Assembly: GCF_016755875.1 (NCBI RefSeq)
Contig: NZ_BNED01000005.1
Span: 2,893,001 to 2,957,000 of the forward strand
Direction of reading: 5' to 3'
Source of the DNA: Streptomyces spororaveus
GTDB taxonomy: Bacteria > Actinomycetota > Actinomycetes > Streptomycetales > Streptomycetaceae
Length of the DNA stretch: 64,000 nt
The notes beneath the pieces were generated by a model that did no database searches, was not told the origin of the DNA, and worked only from the letters and a program-made list of their open reading frames with translations. The position numbers and the translations under genes were made by a program. This document shows positions 12,365-21,694 of this stretch, one piece after another (position 1 is the first letter of the stretch; each line of letters starts with the position of its first letter).

Positions 12365-13524
12365 CTGAGGCCGGCGGTGCGGGCGCGCTCGACCGCCGGG
12401 CCGATGGCCGCGGCGAGGGCGGCCACGTCCTCCTTCGTGGAGGTGTGGCCGAGCGAGAAGCGCAGGGTGCCGCGGGCCAGCTGCGGGTCGGTGCCGGTGG
12501 CCAGCAGGACGTGGCTGGGCTGGGCCACGCCCGCGGTGCAGGCGGAGCCGGTGGAGCACTCGATGCCCTGGGCGTCGAGCAGGAGCAGCAGCGAGTCGCC
12601 CTCGCAGCCGGGGAAGCTGAAGTGGGCATTGGCGGGAAGCCGCTCGTCGGGGTCTCCCCCGAGGACGGCGTCGGGCACGGCCGCGCGGACCGCGGCGACC
12701 AGTTCGTCGCGCAGGGCGCCGATCTCGGCGGCGAACCGCTCGCGCCGTTCGACGGCGAGCACGGCGGCCACGGCGAAGGCCGCGACGGCGGGCACGTCGA
12801 GGGTGCCGGAGCGGACGTGGCGCTCCTGACCGCCGCCGTGCAGGACGGGTACGGGGCTCTGGTCCCGGCCGAGCAGCAGTGCGCCGATGCCGTAGGGGCC
12901 GCCGACCTTGTGGCCGCTGACCGTCATGGCGGCGAGGCCGCTGTCGCCGAAGTGGACGTCGAGCTGCCCGAGGGCCTGGACGGCGTCGGAGTGCAGCGGG
13001 ATCCCGGACTCGCGGGCGACGGCCGCCAGTTCGCGGACCGGCATGACGGTGCCGATCTCGTTGTTGGCCCACATGACGGTGGCCAGGGCCACGTCGTCGG
13101 GGTTGCGCTCGACGGCCTCGCGGAAGGCGTCGGCGTGGACGCGCCCGTGGCGGTCCACGGGCAGGTACTCGACCTGCGCGCCCTCGTGCTCGGCGAGCCA
13201 GTGGACGGCGTCGAGCACGGCGTGGTGCTCGACGGGGCTGGCGATGACCCGGGTCCGGGCGGGGTCGGCGTCGCGCCGCGCCCAGTAGAGGCCCTTGACG
13301 GCGAGGTTGTCGGCCTCCGTGCCGCCGGCGGTGAAGACCACCTCGCTGGGGCGGGCGCCGACCGCCTCGGCGAAGGCTTCGCGGGCCTCCTCCACGGTAC
13401 GGCGGGCCCGGCGGCCCGCGGCGTGCAGGGAGGAGGCGTTCCCCGTGGCGGCGAACTGCGCGGTCATCGCCGCGGCGGCCTCCGGCAGCATCGGGGTGGT
13501 GGCGGCGTGGTCGAGGTAGGCCAT
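12361..13524 (-). CDS. Cysteine desulfurase (NifS/IscS family)
   Basis: A 387-residue PLP enzyme that removes sulfur from cysteine as a protein-bound persulfide. Visible motifs are YLDHAATTP at the N-terminus, ANNEIGT, the PLP lysine in SGHKVGG, the [13 protein letters not shown] loop, and the persulfide-accepting cysteine in [10 protein letters not shown]. It is a group I (IscS-like) sequence with the long active-site loop. It probably supplies sulfur to MnmA and possibly Fe-S clusters; no IscU or Fe-S scaffold gene is adjacent. The last four bases overlap the convergent amidase stop (CTAG read on both strands). Confidence 0.95.
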   Translation of the reverse strand: MAYLDHAATTPMLPEAAAAMTAQFAATGNASSLHAAGRRARRTVEEAREAFAEAVGARPSEVVFTAGGTEADNLAVKGLYWARRDADPARTRVIASPVEHHAVLDAVHWLAEHEGAQVEYLPVDRHGRVHADAFREAVERNPDDVALATVMWANNEIGTVMPVRELAAVARESGIPLHSDAVQALGQLDVHFGDSGLAAMTVSGHKVGGPYGIGALLLGRDQSPVPVLHGGGQERHVRSGTLDVPAVAAFAVAAVLAVERRERFAAEIGALRDELVAAVRAAVPDAVLGGDPDERLPANAHFSFPGCEGDSLLLLLDAQGIECSTGSACTAGVAQPSHVLLATGTDPQLARGTLRFSLGHTSTKEDVAALAAAIGPAVERARTAGLS

Positions 13525-13580
13525 GATCCCCCGATTCTACGAGTCCGCCGGTGGCCGCTTGCGCCGCGGGACCCCGTGAT

Positions 13581-13618
13581 GGCCGGCAAGGCTCCCTCCG
13601 GGGGGTGCCGTGCCGGCC
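13581..13618 (-). terminator. Hairpin terminator after thioesterase gene
   Basis: Arms GGCCGGCA (13581-13588) and TGCCGGCC (13611-13618) form a GC-rich stem that continues inward with mismatches. It lies just downstream of the thioesterase stop. Confidence 0.55.
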
Positions 13619-13627
13619 GGGCCGGCG

Positions 13628-14485
13628 TCAGGAGGGGCGCAGCGCGCGGGCCAGTTGGCGGGACTGGGCGACCAGGTGGTCCGACGAGTCCCAGACCTCG
13701 GCGTCCTCCTCCAGGAAGCCGCCGGCCAGGTTGCGGGTGGTGATGGAGACCCGCAGCGGGCCGGGGGCCGGGCGGCGGCGGACGTGGGTGGTGAGTTCCA
13801 CCGTCGGGGTCCAGGCGACCAGGCCGAGGTCGAAGGCGGTCGGCGGCAGCGCGTCGACGGCCAGGAGCATGGAGAGCGGGTCGGCGTCGCGGCCGTCGGC
13901 CAGCTCGAACCAGGCCCGCATCTCGCCCTTGCCGGAGGGCGCGCCGACGGCCCATCCGGCGGTCGCCGGGTCCAGCCGGAGCCGCAGCCGGTCCACGATG
14001 GCGGAGCTGCCGGGGATCGGGGCCGGGCCGGCCTCGGGGCCGATGCAGTCCTCGTAGGCGGGGATCGCGGGCGGCGTGGCGACGGTGCGTACGTCGTCCG
14101 GCAGGGCCGCGAGGTCGCCGTAGGAGGCGAGGACGCGGATGCGCTCGATCTCGGCGCCGCTCTCGTCGTACTGGAACAGCGAGGCCTGGCCGGTGGAGAG
14201 GGTGCGGCCGACCCGGACGACCTGGGTGCGGATCACGGCGGGGCCGGGCACGGAGGAGGTCAGGTAGTGCGCGGAGACGGTGAACGGGTCCGGGTGCGGG
14301 AGGGCCGCCGACAGGGCCCGGCCGACCAGGGCCAGCAGGTATCCGCCGTTCACGGCGGCGATGATCGTCCAGCCGGCGGAGAGTTCCGCGTCGTACACTC
14401 CGGGCTCGCCCGCGCGTGCGGTGATGGCGGTGTCGCGGTCGAACTCACTGTCGCCGATGGACGCCGTGGCAGCTGCGTGTGACAT
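13628..14485 (-). CDS. Acyl-CoA thioesterase family protein (TesB-like double hotdog)
   Basis: A 285-residue protein resembling the tandem hotdog thioesterases. The first half contains GWTIIAAVNGGYLLALVGRAL and the VSAHYLTSSVPG segment. The second half has AWFELADGRDADPLSMLLAVDALPP and the terminal GGFLEEDAEVWDSSDHLVAQSRQ, typical of TesB-type C-terminal hotdogs. It probably hydrolyses acyl-CoA; chain length is unknown. No ribosome binding site precedes the ATG at 14485, and the 47-bp spacer to the channel gene contains an inverted repeat, so the mRNA may be leaderless or nearly so. Confidence 0.82.
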   Translation of the reverse strand: MSHAAATASIGDSEFDRDTAITARAGEPGVYDAELSAGWTIIAAVNGGYLLALVGRALSAALPHPDPFTVSAHYLTSSVPGPAVIRTQVVRVGRTLSTGQASLFQYDESGAEIERIRVLASYGDLAALPDDVRTVATPPAIPAYEDCIGPEAGPAPIPGSSAIVDRLRLRLDPATAGWAVGAPSGKGEMRAWFELADGRDADPLSMLLAVDALPPTAFDLGLVAWTPTVELTTHVRRRPAPGPLRVSITTRNLAGGFLEEDAEVWDSSDHLVAQSRQLARALRPS

Positions 14486-14507
14486 GCAAACGACGGTACA
14501 CCGGCTT

Positions 14508-14523
14508 GCTACTAAGCGGTAGC
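14508..14523. promoter_or_regulatory. Inverted repeat upstream of thioesterase start
   Basis: GCTAC-TAAGCG-GTAGC (14508-14523) lies 23 bp upstream of the thioesterase ATG. It sits in a relatively AT-rich stretch between two same-strand genes. Its position fits a repressor operator overlapping a promoter; the regulator is unknown. Confidence 0.35.
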
Positions 14524-14532
14524 TTTCTTTTG

Positions 14533-15189
14533 TTACGGCTCTTCGGCCACCGACGACCGCCTATTCCAGGCCAGCGGCGCCCGCCAGTGGTAGCGCATGG
14601 CGAGGAGGCGCAGAACGAAGGTGGTGACGATCGCGAGGCCGGTGGTGATGCCGTTGAGGGCGTGCAGGCTGATGAAGACGGCCACCATCGAGGCTCCGAC
14701 CAGGGCGGGGACGGCGTACATCTCGCGGTCACGCAGCAGCGAGGGGACCTCGTTGACGAGGACGTCGCGCAGGACGCCGCCGCCGACGGCCGTGGTGACG
14801 CCGAGTGCCGCGGAGGCGGTGAGGCCGAGGCCGTACTCGTACGCCTTGGTCGTACCCGTCACGCAGAACAGCCCGAGGCCGGCCGCGTCGAAGACGTTGA
14901 TGGCCCGGTTGATCCGCTGGACCTCCGGGTGCAGGAAGTAGACGATCGCGGCGGCGACCAGCGGGGTCACGAAGAAGCTGAGCTCACCGAAGGCGGCGGG
15001 CGGCACGGCGCCGATGACGAGGTCCCGGAAGAGGCCACCGCCCAGGGCCGTGACGAGCGCGAGGACGGCGATGCCGAAGACGTCGAAGTTCTTGCGGACG
15101 GCGAGCAGCGCGCCGGCGGTGGCGAAGACGAAGATGCCGGCGAGATCCAGGGCATGCTGGATCCCGGGCGGGAAGAGATCGTGGAGCAC
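14533..15189 (-). CDS. TRIC-type cation channel family membrane protein (UPF0126)
   Basis: A 218-residue integral membrane protein made of two homologous halves of about 100 residues, typical of the bacterial trimeric intracellular cation channel (formerly UPF0126) family. The repeated signatures are FATAGALLAVRKNFDVFGI and FCVTGTTKAYEYGLGL, followed by TALGGGLFRDLVIG and TAVGGGVLRDVLVNEVP. It has seven or so transmembrane helices. The family is thought to pass monovalent cations; physiological roles in bacteria are poorly defined. The start is taken as GTG 15189 (VLHDLFPPG). It lies 47 bp upstream of the thioesterase gene. Confidence 0.85.
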   Translation of the reverse strand: MLHDLFPPGIQHALDLAGIFVFATAGALLAVRKNFDVFGIAVLALVTALGGGLFRDLVIGAVPPAAFGELSFFVTPLVAAAIVYFLHPEVQRINRAINVFDAAGLGLFCVTGTTKAYEYGLGLTASAALGVTTAVGGGVLRDVLVNEVPSLLRDREMYAVPALVGASMVAVFISLHALNGITTGLAIVTTFVLRLLAMRYHWRAPLAWNRRSSVAEEP

Positions 15190-15342
15190 CGGGCCATTGT
15201 CGCCTGCGGCAGGCTCGGTGGAATGCGGGGCTCCGCCGAGACCGGGTGTGCCGCTCGGCTCCCGCCGGGTGAAGGTGCGCCTGCCGCGGCCCGCAGGCTG
15301 CGCGCTGCCGACAGCGGACGGTGGTGCCGTGCGGCGCCACTG

Positions 15343-15387
15343 CCGGGCCCCGCCCCGGACCCCGCGCCTCAAACGCCGGCGGGGCTG
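15343..15387 (-). repeat. Streptomyces-type intergenic repeat (GGCGTTTGAGG element)
   Basis: The reverse strand reads CAGCCCCGCCGGCGTTTGAG followed by GCGCGGGGTCCGGGGCGGGGC. I recognise this as a short intergenic repeat present in very many copies in Streptomyces genomes. It lies between the oligopeptide transporter terminator and the channel gene and is not coding. Confidence 0.65.
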
Positions 15388-15396
15388 CATGCGTGC

Positions 15397-15424
15397 GGCC
15401 CTGCCCGGATCACCGGGCAGGGCC
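15397..15424 (-). terminator. Hairpin terminator of the oligopeptide transporter operon
   Basis: A perfect 12-bp inverted repeat (15397-15408 and 15413-15424, loop ATCA) lies 17 bp beyond the last transporter gene stop at 15441. Confidence 0.75.
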
Positions 15425-15440
15425 GTGGCCGCAGGGGTGG

Positions 15441-16559
15441 TTACTCCGTGGCCTTGGCCACCGCGTCCGCCGCGCCCGGCAGGGGCTTGTCACCCGGTGC
15501 CTGGTCGGGGGCGTTCTCCGGGTGGTGGCAGGCCACCTGGTGGCCCGGCTTCAGCGCCAGCAGCGGCGGCTCCTGCGTCGCGCAGATCTGCGTGGCTTTC
15601 CAGCACCGGGTGTGGAAGCGGCAGCCGCTCGGCGGCGAGATCGGCGACGGGACGTCGCCCTTGAGCAGGATGCGGCCGCTCTTGGCACCGCGCCGCCTCG
15701 GGTCGGGCACCGGCACGGCCGACATCAGGGCCGTGGTGTACGGGTGCATGGGCGCCCCGTACAGCGACTTGTTGTCGGCCAGCTCGACCATCTTGCCGAG
15801 GTACATCACCGCGATGCGGTCCGAGACGTGCCGGATGACCGACAGGTCGTGCGCGATGATCACGTAGGTGAGGCCGAGCTCGTCCTGGAGGTCGTCCAGC
15901 AGGTTCACCACCTGGGCCTGGATCGACACGTCCAGCGCCGAGACGGGCTCGTCCGCGACCACGAGCTTCGGCTTCAGCGCCAGGGCCCGCGCGATGCCGA
16001 TGCGCTGGCGCTGGCCGCCGGAGAACTCGTGCGGGTAGCGGTTGTAGTGCTCGGGGTTGAGGCCCACGAGCGAGAGCAGCCGCTGGACCTCCGCCTTGAG
16101 CCCGCCCTCCGGGGTGACCTTCTGGAGCTTGAACGGCGCGCTGACGATGGTGCCCACCGTGTGGCGGGGGTTCAGCGAGCCGTAGGGGTCCTGGAAGATC
16201 ATCTGCACGTCGCGGCGCAGCGGGCGCATGCCCGACACCCCGAGGTGCGTGATGTCCTTGCCCTCGAACTCGATGGACCCGCCGGTCGGCTCCAGCAGCC
16301 GCGTGATCAGCCGGCCCATGGTCGACTTGCCGCAGCCGGACTCGCCGACGATACCGAGGGTCTCCCCGCGCCGGACGTCGAAGTCGAGGCCGTCGACGGC
16401 CTTGACCGCGCCGACCTGGCGCCGGATCAGCCCCTTGGTGATCGGGAAGTGCTTCTCCAGGCCGGTGACCTTGAGCAGGACCTCGGCCTCGGGGGACTCC
16501 GTGGCCTGCGCGGGAATGACCACCGTCTCCGGCTTCTTCATGTCAGGCGTCTCGGTCAC
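15441..16559 (-). CDS. Oligopeptide ABC transporter ATP-binding protein (DppF/OppF-like)
   Basis: A 372-residue ATPase subunit that powers peptide import. Visible are Walker [10 protein letters not shown], the Q-loop [10 protein letters not shown], signature SGGQRQR, Walker [13 protein letters not shown] and switch His in IIAHDLSV. The C-terminal OppF-type extension carries cysteines ([14 protein letters not shown]), which in some oligopeptide ATPases bind an Fe-S cluster or metal. The start GTG at 16559 overlaps the stop of the preceding ATPase in GTGA, indicating translational coupling. It is the last gene of the five-gene operon, followed by a strong hairpin. Confidence 0.93.
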   Translation of the reverse strand: MTETPDMKKPETVVIPAQATESPEAEVLLKVTGLEKHFPITKGLIRRQVGAVKAVDGLDFDVRRGETLGIVGESGCGKSTMGRLITRLLEPTGGSIEFEGKDITHLGVSGMRPLRRDVQMIFQDPYGSLNPRHTVGTIVSAPFKLQKVTPEGGLKAEVQRLLSLVGLNPEHYNRYPHEFSGGQRQRIGIARALALKPKLVVADEPVSALDVSIQAQVVNLLDDLQDELGLTYVIIAHDLSVIRHVSDRIAVMYLGKMVELADNKSLYGAPMHPYTTALMSAVPVPDPRRRGAKSGRILLKGDVPSPISPPSGCRFHTRCWKATQICATQEPPLLALKPGHQVACHHPENAPDQAPGDKPLPGAADAVAKATE

Positions 16560-17707
16560 AGCTTCGGCGCAATCTCTTCGGTCCAGATCCGGGTCCGCTC
16601 TTCCTGCGGCATGTGGCAGGCGGACCAGTGGCGGCTGTCGTCCTGGGTGAGCTCGGGCCGCACCGTCCGCGTCACATTGCCCTTGGGCACGTCGGCGTAC
16701 GGGCAGCGCGGGTTGAAGGCGCAGCCGTCGGGGATGTTGATGAGGCTGGGCGGGGAGCCCTTGACCGGGATGAGGCGCTCGGTCTGCTCCCGGTCGATGC
16801 GCGGCATCGAGCCCAGCAGGCCCCAGGTGTAGGGGTGGCGGGGCTCGTAGAAGACCTTCTCGGCGGTGCCCCGCTCGACGCACCGGCCGCCGTACATCAC
16901 GAGGATCTCGTCGGCCATCTCCGCGACGACGCCGAGGTCGTGCGTGATCATGATGACGGCGGAGCCGAACTCCTTCTGCAGATCGCGGATCAGGTCCAGG
17001 ATCTGCGCCTGCACGGTGACGTCCAGGGCCGTGGTCGGCTCGTCCGCGATCAGCAGGTCCGGGTTGTTGACCAGCGACATCGCGATCATCGCGCGCTGGC
17101 GCATACCGCCGGAGAACTGGTGCGGATAGTCGTCGACGCGCTTGCCCGGCTCGGGGATGCCCACCCGGTCGAGCATCTCGACGGCCCGCTTGCGCGCCGT
17201 CTTCTTGTCGACGTCGTTGTGGACGCGGTACGCCTCCACGATCTGCGAGCCGATCGTGTAGTACGGGTGCAGCGCGCTCAGCGGGTCCTGGAAGATCATC
17301 GCCATGTCGCGGCCCCGGAGCCGGCGCACCTCGTCGGGGTCGGCCGACAGCAGTTCCCTGCCGCCGAGCCAGATCTCGCCCGACATCTCGACGGTGGAGC
17401 GGCTGGCGTTGCCCACCCGGTGCAGGCCCATGACGGCCAGCGAGGTGACCGACTTGCCGGAGCCGGACTCGCCCACGATGCCGAGGGTCTGGCCCTTCTC
17501 CAGCTGGAAGGAGAGCCCGTCGACGGACTTGACGACGCCGTCGTCGGTGGGGAAGTGGACCTTGAGGTCGCGTACGTCGAGGAAGGCCCGGGAGGGAGGG
17601 CCCTCGCCCGGTCCCGCCACCAGGGCCGTGGCCGTGGCGGTGTGCGCGGCACGGTCGGCGGCGGCGGCTTCGCCGGCCTCGTTCCCCTTCGGAGTCGGAT
17701 CGGTCAC
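16556..17707 (-). CDS. Oligopeptide ABC transporter ATP-binding protein (DppD/OppD-like)
   Basis: A 383-residue ATPase subunit. An Ala-rich N-terminal extension (about residues 5-45) precedes the core. The core has Walker [11 protein letters not shown]-loop [10 protein letters not shown], signature SGGMRQR, Walker [13 protein letters not shown] and MITHDLGV. The C-terminal oligopeptide-type region has [10 protein letters not shown] and a later SACHMP. The preferred start is GTG 17707, overlapping the permease stop as GTGA. It forms the NTP-hydrolysing heterodimer with the downstream ATPase. Confidence 0.93.
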   Translation of the reverse strand: MTDPTPKGNEAGEAAAADRAAHTATATALVAGPGEGPPSRAFLDVRDLKVHFPTDDGVVKSVDGLSFQLEKGQTLGIVGESGSGKSVTSLAVMGLHRVGNASRSTVEMSGEIWLGGRELLSADPDEVRRLRGRDMAMIFQDPLSALHPYYTIGSQIVEAYRVHNDVDKKTARKRAVEMLDRVGIPEPGKRVDDYPHQFSGGMRQRAMIAMSLVNNPDLLIADEPTTALDVTVQAQILDLIRDLQKEFGSAVIMITHDLGVVAEMADEILVMYGGRCVERGTAEKVFYEPRHPYTWGLLGSMPRIDREQTERLIPVKGSPPSLINIPDGCAFNPRCPYADVPKGNVTRTVRPELTQDDSRHWSACHMPQEERTRIWTEEIAPKL

Positions 17708-18711
17708 GACAGCCTCACCCTCGGGTCGATGATGGCGTACACGAGGTCGACCACCAGGTTGCACAGCACGATGAAGGCTCCGGCGAAGAGGGTCACCCCG
17801 AGGATCTTCGGCAGGTCGTTCACCGCGATGGCGTGGTACGCGTACTCACCGATGCCGTGGTACGAGAAGACCGTCTCGGTGACGATGGCGCCGCCCAGGA
17901 GCAACCCGAAGTCCATGCCGAAGATGGTCACGATCGGGGTCAGCGCGGAGCGCAGCCCGTGGCGGGTGACGACCACCCGTTCGCGCAGACCCTTGGCGCG
18001 CGCGGTGCGGATGTAGTCCTCACTCATGGTCTCCAGCATTCCGGCCCGGGTGAGCCGGGCGTAGAGCGCGGAGTAGAGGAAGGCCAGTGTGCTCCAGGGC
18101 AGGACCAGCCCCTGGAACCAGGCGGCCGGATCCTCGGAGAAGTCCACGTACACATTGGTGAACACGGGCCAGTTGAAGACGAAGACGGCCAGCGAGAGCG
18201 TGCCGGTGAAGAACATCGGCAGCGAGACGCCGGCGAGGGCCACGCCCATCGCGAGCCGGTCGAAGAGCGAGCCCGGGCGCAGGGCCGAGACCACGCCCGT
18301 GGTCACACCGGTGATCAGCCAGATGACGGCCGCTCCCAGGGTGAGGGAGGCGGTGATGGGCAGCCGGTTGACGATGTCGGGCCAGACCTCGACGTGGTCC
18401 TTGAAGGAGTAGCCGAGGCAGGGGGCGCTGCACTGCGAGGGATCGGGGCCGTAGTTGAACTCGCGGCCCGCGAAGATGCCCCGCAGGAAGTCCCAGTACT
18501 GCGCGTACAGGGGCTGGTCGAAACCGAGGTTCTTCTTGACCGCGGCAATGGATTCGGGCGAGGGGTTCTTGCCGACGTACTGGGTGGCCAGCGAGTCGGC
18601 CGTGCCGCCGGCCAGCCGGGGCAGCAGGAAGAAGATCGCGAAGGTGATCGCGCTGACAACGAGCAGCAGGAACACCGCGGCGAACAGCCGCCGGACGATG
18701 TACACAAACAC
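17704..18711 (-). CDS. Oligopeptide ABC transporter permease (DppB-like)
   Basis: A 335-residue inner-membrane permease with about six transmembrane segments, starting with the typical VRRLFAAVFLLLVVSAITFAIFFLL. A long periplasm-side loop follows (about residues 45-125, with an unusual Cys pair in QCSAPCLGYS). The cytoplasmic coupling (EAA) loop reads YIRTARAKGLRERVVVTRHG. The start is GTG 18711. The gene lies between the substrate-binding lipoprotein and the two ATPases. Confidence 0.92.
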   Translation of the reverse strand: MFVYIVRRLFAAVFLLLVVSAITFAIFFLLPRLAGGTADSLATQYVGKNPSPESIAAVKKNLGFDQPLYAQYWDFLRGIFAGREFNYGPDPSQCSAPCLGYSFKDHVEVWPDIVNRLPITASLTLGAAVIWLITGVTTGVVSALRPGSLFDRLAMGVALAGVSLPMFFTGTLSLAVFVFNWPVFTNVYVDFSEDPAAWFQGLVLPWSTLAFLYSALYARLTRAGMLETMSEDYIRTARAKGLRERVVVTRHGLRSALTPIVTIFGMDFGLLLGGAIVTETVFSYHGIGEYAYHAIAVNDLPKILGVTLFAGAFIVLCNLVVDLVYAIIDPRVRLS

Positions 18712-18863
18712 GGGGGTCGGCTTCGGCGTCCGCCGGTCCGCCCCGCACCCCGGTCGGGGGCGCGGGACGGACCGGCGCGCGCACTGCTGCCTTCACCTGC
18801 CTTCCACGGTTCTGGCAGATCTGGCTGAGAGGGTCGAACTGCCTGAGGACTTGACGTCCGGGG

Positions 18864-20612
18864 TTACTTCAGGCCGATGTTGAGGTAGTCGTACTGACCG
18901 CTCCACGCCGGGTTGGAGACCACGTTGGTGAGCTTGGGCGAGCGGTAGTGCAGAACCTTGAAGTAGGTCAGGGGCACGATGACCGCCTGGTCCATGACCT
19001 TCTTGTCGATCTCGCCGTAGACCTTCTCGCGGGCGGCGGAGTCGGTGTTGGCGATGTTCTCGTTCAGCATCTTGTTGATCTCGGGGTCGTTCAGCTGCGA
19101 CAGGTTGGTGTTGCCCGTCTTGCTGATCGCGTCACCGTGGACGACCTGCTGGAGGAAGCCGAAGCCGCTCGGCCAGTCGGCGCCCCACTGCATCATCATG
19201 AGGCCGATCTTGTTGTCCTCGGTGAACTGCGGGACGCCCGCGTAGTCACTGAAGTACTTGCCGGCCGGGAACTGCTGGATCTTGACCGTGATCCCGATCT
19301 TCTTCAGGGACGCCTGGATGGCCGTGGCCATGTCGACCTCGCCGGCGCGGTCGTTGCGCGCGGTGATGGTGGTCTCGAAGCCGTTCGGCTGGCCGCAGGC
19401 GGTCAGCGCGGCCTTGGCCTTCGCCTCGTCACCCTTGTCCTCGGGGGTCTTGTAGGTGTTGAAGTCGATGTGACCCGGGATGTCGGTCGGCAGGACGGTG
19501 CTGGCGATGGAGCCGCGGATGGGGCCGCCGAAGGCGGTCTGCACCGACACCTTGTCGATCGCGTACTGGACCGCCTTGCGGCACTCCACGTTGTCGAAGG
19601 GCGCCACCTTGGTGTTCATCGCCATGTAGACCAGGCGACCACCCTCGGCGTTGTCAGTGTTGGGGTCCTTCGAGGTCAGCAGCTCGGTCTGGGTCTGCTG
19701 GGCCACACCGTTGCCCACGATGTCGATGTGGGTGTTGCCGGCCTTCAGGTTGGAGTCGATCGTCTCCTGGTTGACCTTCAGCTTGACGATGATCTTCTCG
19801 GGGAGCTGCTTGCGCAGCGGGTCCGTGGAGGCGTCCCAGTTGGGGTTGCGGACCAGGACGGCCTGCTTGTCGTGCTCGTAGCTCTCGAACATGTACGAGC
19901 CCGAGGAGACGATGTTCTTCACATAGTCCGCGCCGTTGTCCTTGGCCTTCGGCACGGGGGCCGACTGCGGGTTGGCCAGCAGGTAGTCGAACTCGGCGAA
20001 GGGCTGCTTCAGCTTGAAGACGATCGTCTGGTCGTCGGGGGTCTCGATGGACTGCAGTCCCGTGTCGGACTTGTCCTTGTACGGGCCCTCGTACGGGGTC
20101 TCGTTGTTCTTGAGGTACTGCGCGAGGTAGTTCGGGCCGTTGGAGTTCACGTCACGCGCGAAGTTGCTGCGCTCGACCGCGTACTTGACGTCCTTGGAGG
20201 TGACGAGCGAGCCGTCGCTGTACTTCACGCCCTTGCGCAGCTTGTACGTCCAGGTCGCACCGCCGTCGCTCGGCGTACCGAGGGACTCGGCAAGGTCCGG
20301 GACCACCTTGTTGCCCTCGGCGCCCGGGGCGGGCGCGAAGGTGGTCAGCGGACGGGCGTACAGGCGGCTGAAGTTGAAGACGAAGCCGTAGTACGTGTTG
20401 CCGGGGTCGAAGGAGTCAGGGGTGTCGGACGCCTCGTAGACGAGCGTCCCGCCCTTCTTGTCCGAGGCGTTGACCACGGCCTTGACGGCGGCGTTGGCAC
20501 CTGCCGACTTGTCGTCGCCGCCGGTCTTGTCACCACCGCTGCAGGCGGAGGCGGTGAGGGCGACGGTGATGGCGGCGGCGAGCACCGCGGCTGTTCTCGA
20601 CCTGCTTCTCAT
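18864..20612 (-). CDS. Oligopeptide-binding lipoprotein (SBP_bac_5 family)
   Basis: A 582-residue extracellular peptide receptor of the transporter. The N-terminus is a lipoprotein signal with lipobox ASAC and lipidated Cys24, then a Gly/Asp/Lys-rich linker. The SBP_bac_5 body shows GGTLVYEASDTPDSFDPGNT, TYKLRKGVKYSDGS and later RKAVQYAIDK. It should capture oligopeptides at the membrane surface and deliver them to the flanking permeases. The ATG at 20612 has AGGGGG at a rather long spacing. The cluster order permease, lipoprotein, permease, ATPase, ATPase is the same as I recall for the bldK cluster. I cannot tell whether this transporter has a developmental role. Confidence 0.93.
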   Translation of the reverse strand: MRSRSRTAAVLAAAITVALTASACSGGDKTGGDDKSAGANAAVKAVVNASDKKGGTLVYEASDTPDSFDPGNTYYGFVFNFSRLYARPLTTFAPAPGAEGNKVVPDLAESLGTPSDGGATWTYKLRKGVKYSDGSLVTSKDVKYAVERSNFARDVNSNGPNYLAQYLKNNETPYEGPYKDKSDTGLQSIETPDDQTIVFKLKQPFAEFDYLLANPQSAPVPKAKDNGADYVKNIVSSGSYMFESYEHDKQAVLVRNPNWDASTDPLRKQLPEKIIVKLKVNQETIDSNLKAGNTHIDIVGNGVAQQTQTELLTSKDPNTDNAEGGRLVYMAMNTKVAPFDNVECRKAVQYAIDKVSVQTAFGGPIRGSIASTVLPTDIPGHIDFNTYKTPEDKGDEAKAKAALTACGQPNGFETTITARNDRAGEVDMATAIQASLKKIGITVKIQQFPAGKYFSDYAGVPQFTEDNKIGLMMMQWGADWPSGFGFLQQVVHGDAISKTGNTNLSQLNDPEINKMLNENIANTDSAAREKVYGEIDKKVMDQAVIVPLTYFKVLHYRSPKLTNVVSNPAWSGQYDYLNIGLK

Positions 20613-20692
20613 GGCGGAGTGATGCCCCCTGATTCGGAGTGATGGTGCGTACTGGCGGAGCCTCGGCCGGGTGTGCCCGAGGAACGGGTGGG

Positions 20693-21694
20693 TCAGCGCG
20701 AGCTCTTGGGGTCCAGGGCGTCGCGCAGACCGTCGCCGAGGAGGTTGAAGGCGAGCACGGTGACGAAGATCGCCATGCCCGGGACGACCATGAACATCGG
20801 GTCGACCTTGTAGTAGGCCACGGCGGAGCTGAGCATCCCGCCCCATGAGGCCTGCGGCGGCTGGATGCCCACGCCGAGGAAGCTCAGGGAGGCCTCGAAG
20901 AGGATGTTGGTGGGGATGAGCAGCGTCGAGTAGACGAGGATCGGCGCCATCAGGTTCGGCAGCAGCTCACGGAAGACGATGAAGGGGCCGCGGGCTCCCA
21001 GGCTGCGGGCGGCGTCGACGAACTCCCGCTCGCGCAGCGAGAGGGTCTGGCCGCGCACGATGCGTCCGATGTAGGGCCAGCTGAAGAAGCCGATCACGAA
21101 GATCAGGACGCTGATGTGCAGCGGAAGTCCTTCGAGGCCGAAGGCCCCGCCCTGGAGGGCGGCCGAGATGGAGATCGCGAAGAGCAGCAGCGGGAAGGCG
21201 AGGAAGGTGTCCATCATGCGGCTGATCACCGTGTCGGCCCAGCCCCCGTAGTACCCGGCGATGACGCCCAGTACGGAACCGATGAACACCGAGACCACGG
21301 TCGATCCGAAGGCGACCAGCAGGGAGACCCAGGAGCCTTCGAGGATGCGGGTGGCGATGTCGCGGCCGAACTTCGGCTCCACGCCCAGCGGATGCTCCCA
21401 GCTGATGCCGCCGAAGGAGCCGACGGGGGTGGCCAGGGAGGGGTCGATGAGGTCCTGGTGCAGGGCGTCCGGGTCCAGTCCGAACATCCACTGGATCGGC
21501 TGCGAGAGCATCGCCAGCACGATCAGCAGCAGCACGACCAGGCCGCCGGCCATCGCCACTTTGTCGCGCTTGAGTCTGATCCACGCGATACGGCCGAGCG
21601 AACGTCCCTCGATCCGCTTCTGCGTCGCCCCGCCGGATGTCCCGTCGGGCTGCGTGAGCACCGGCTCACTGGGCGCTGTGGGTGAAGCCGTCAT
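20693..21694 (-). CDS. Oligopeptide ABC transporter permease (DppC-like)
   Basis: A 333-residue permease, first gene of the transporter operon. It has a cytoplasmic N-terminus, then transmembrane segment MAGGLVVLLLIVLAMLSQP and the OppC_N domain. The core permease domain has coupling loop REFVDAARSLGARGPFIVFRE, and the family signature EASLSFLGVGIQPP lies near residue 280. Five to six membrane helices are apparent. The ATG at 21694 follows GAGGGG at longer than usual spacing. It pairs with the DppB-like permease encoded two genes downstream. Confidence 0.92.
   Translation of the reverse strand: MTASPTAPSEPVLTQPDGTSGGATQKRIEGRSLGRIAWIRLKRDKVAMAGGLVVLLLIVLAMLSQPIQWMFGLDPDALHQDLIDPSLATPVGSFGGISWEHPLGVEPKFGRDIATRILEGSWVSLLVAFGSTVVSVFIGSVLGVIAGYYGGWADTVISRMMDTFLAFPLLLFAISISAALQGGAFGLEGLPLHISVLIFVIGFFSWPYIGRIVRGQTLSLREREFVDAARSLGARGPFIVFRELLPNLMAPILVYSTLLIPTNILFEASLSFLGVGIQPPQASWGGMLSSAVAYYKVDPMFMVVPGMAIFVTVLAFNLLGDGLRDALDPKSSR

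Noticed and set aside
15441..21694. Identification of the oligopeptide transporter as the developmental BldK system
   Set aside because: The order permease, lipoprotein, permease, ATPase, ATPase is similar, but Streptomyces carry several such clusters, and the glycine-operon neighbourhood fits a different locus in my memory. The sequence alone cannot decide.
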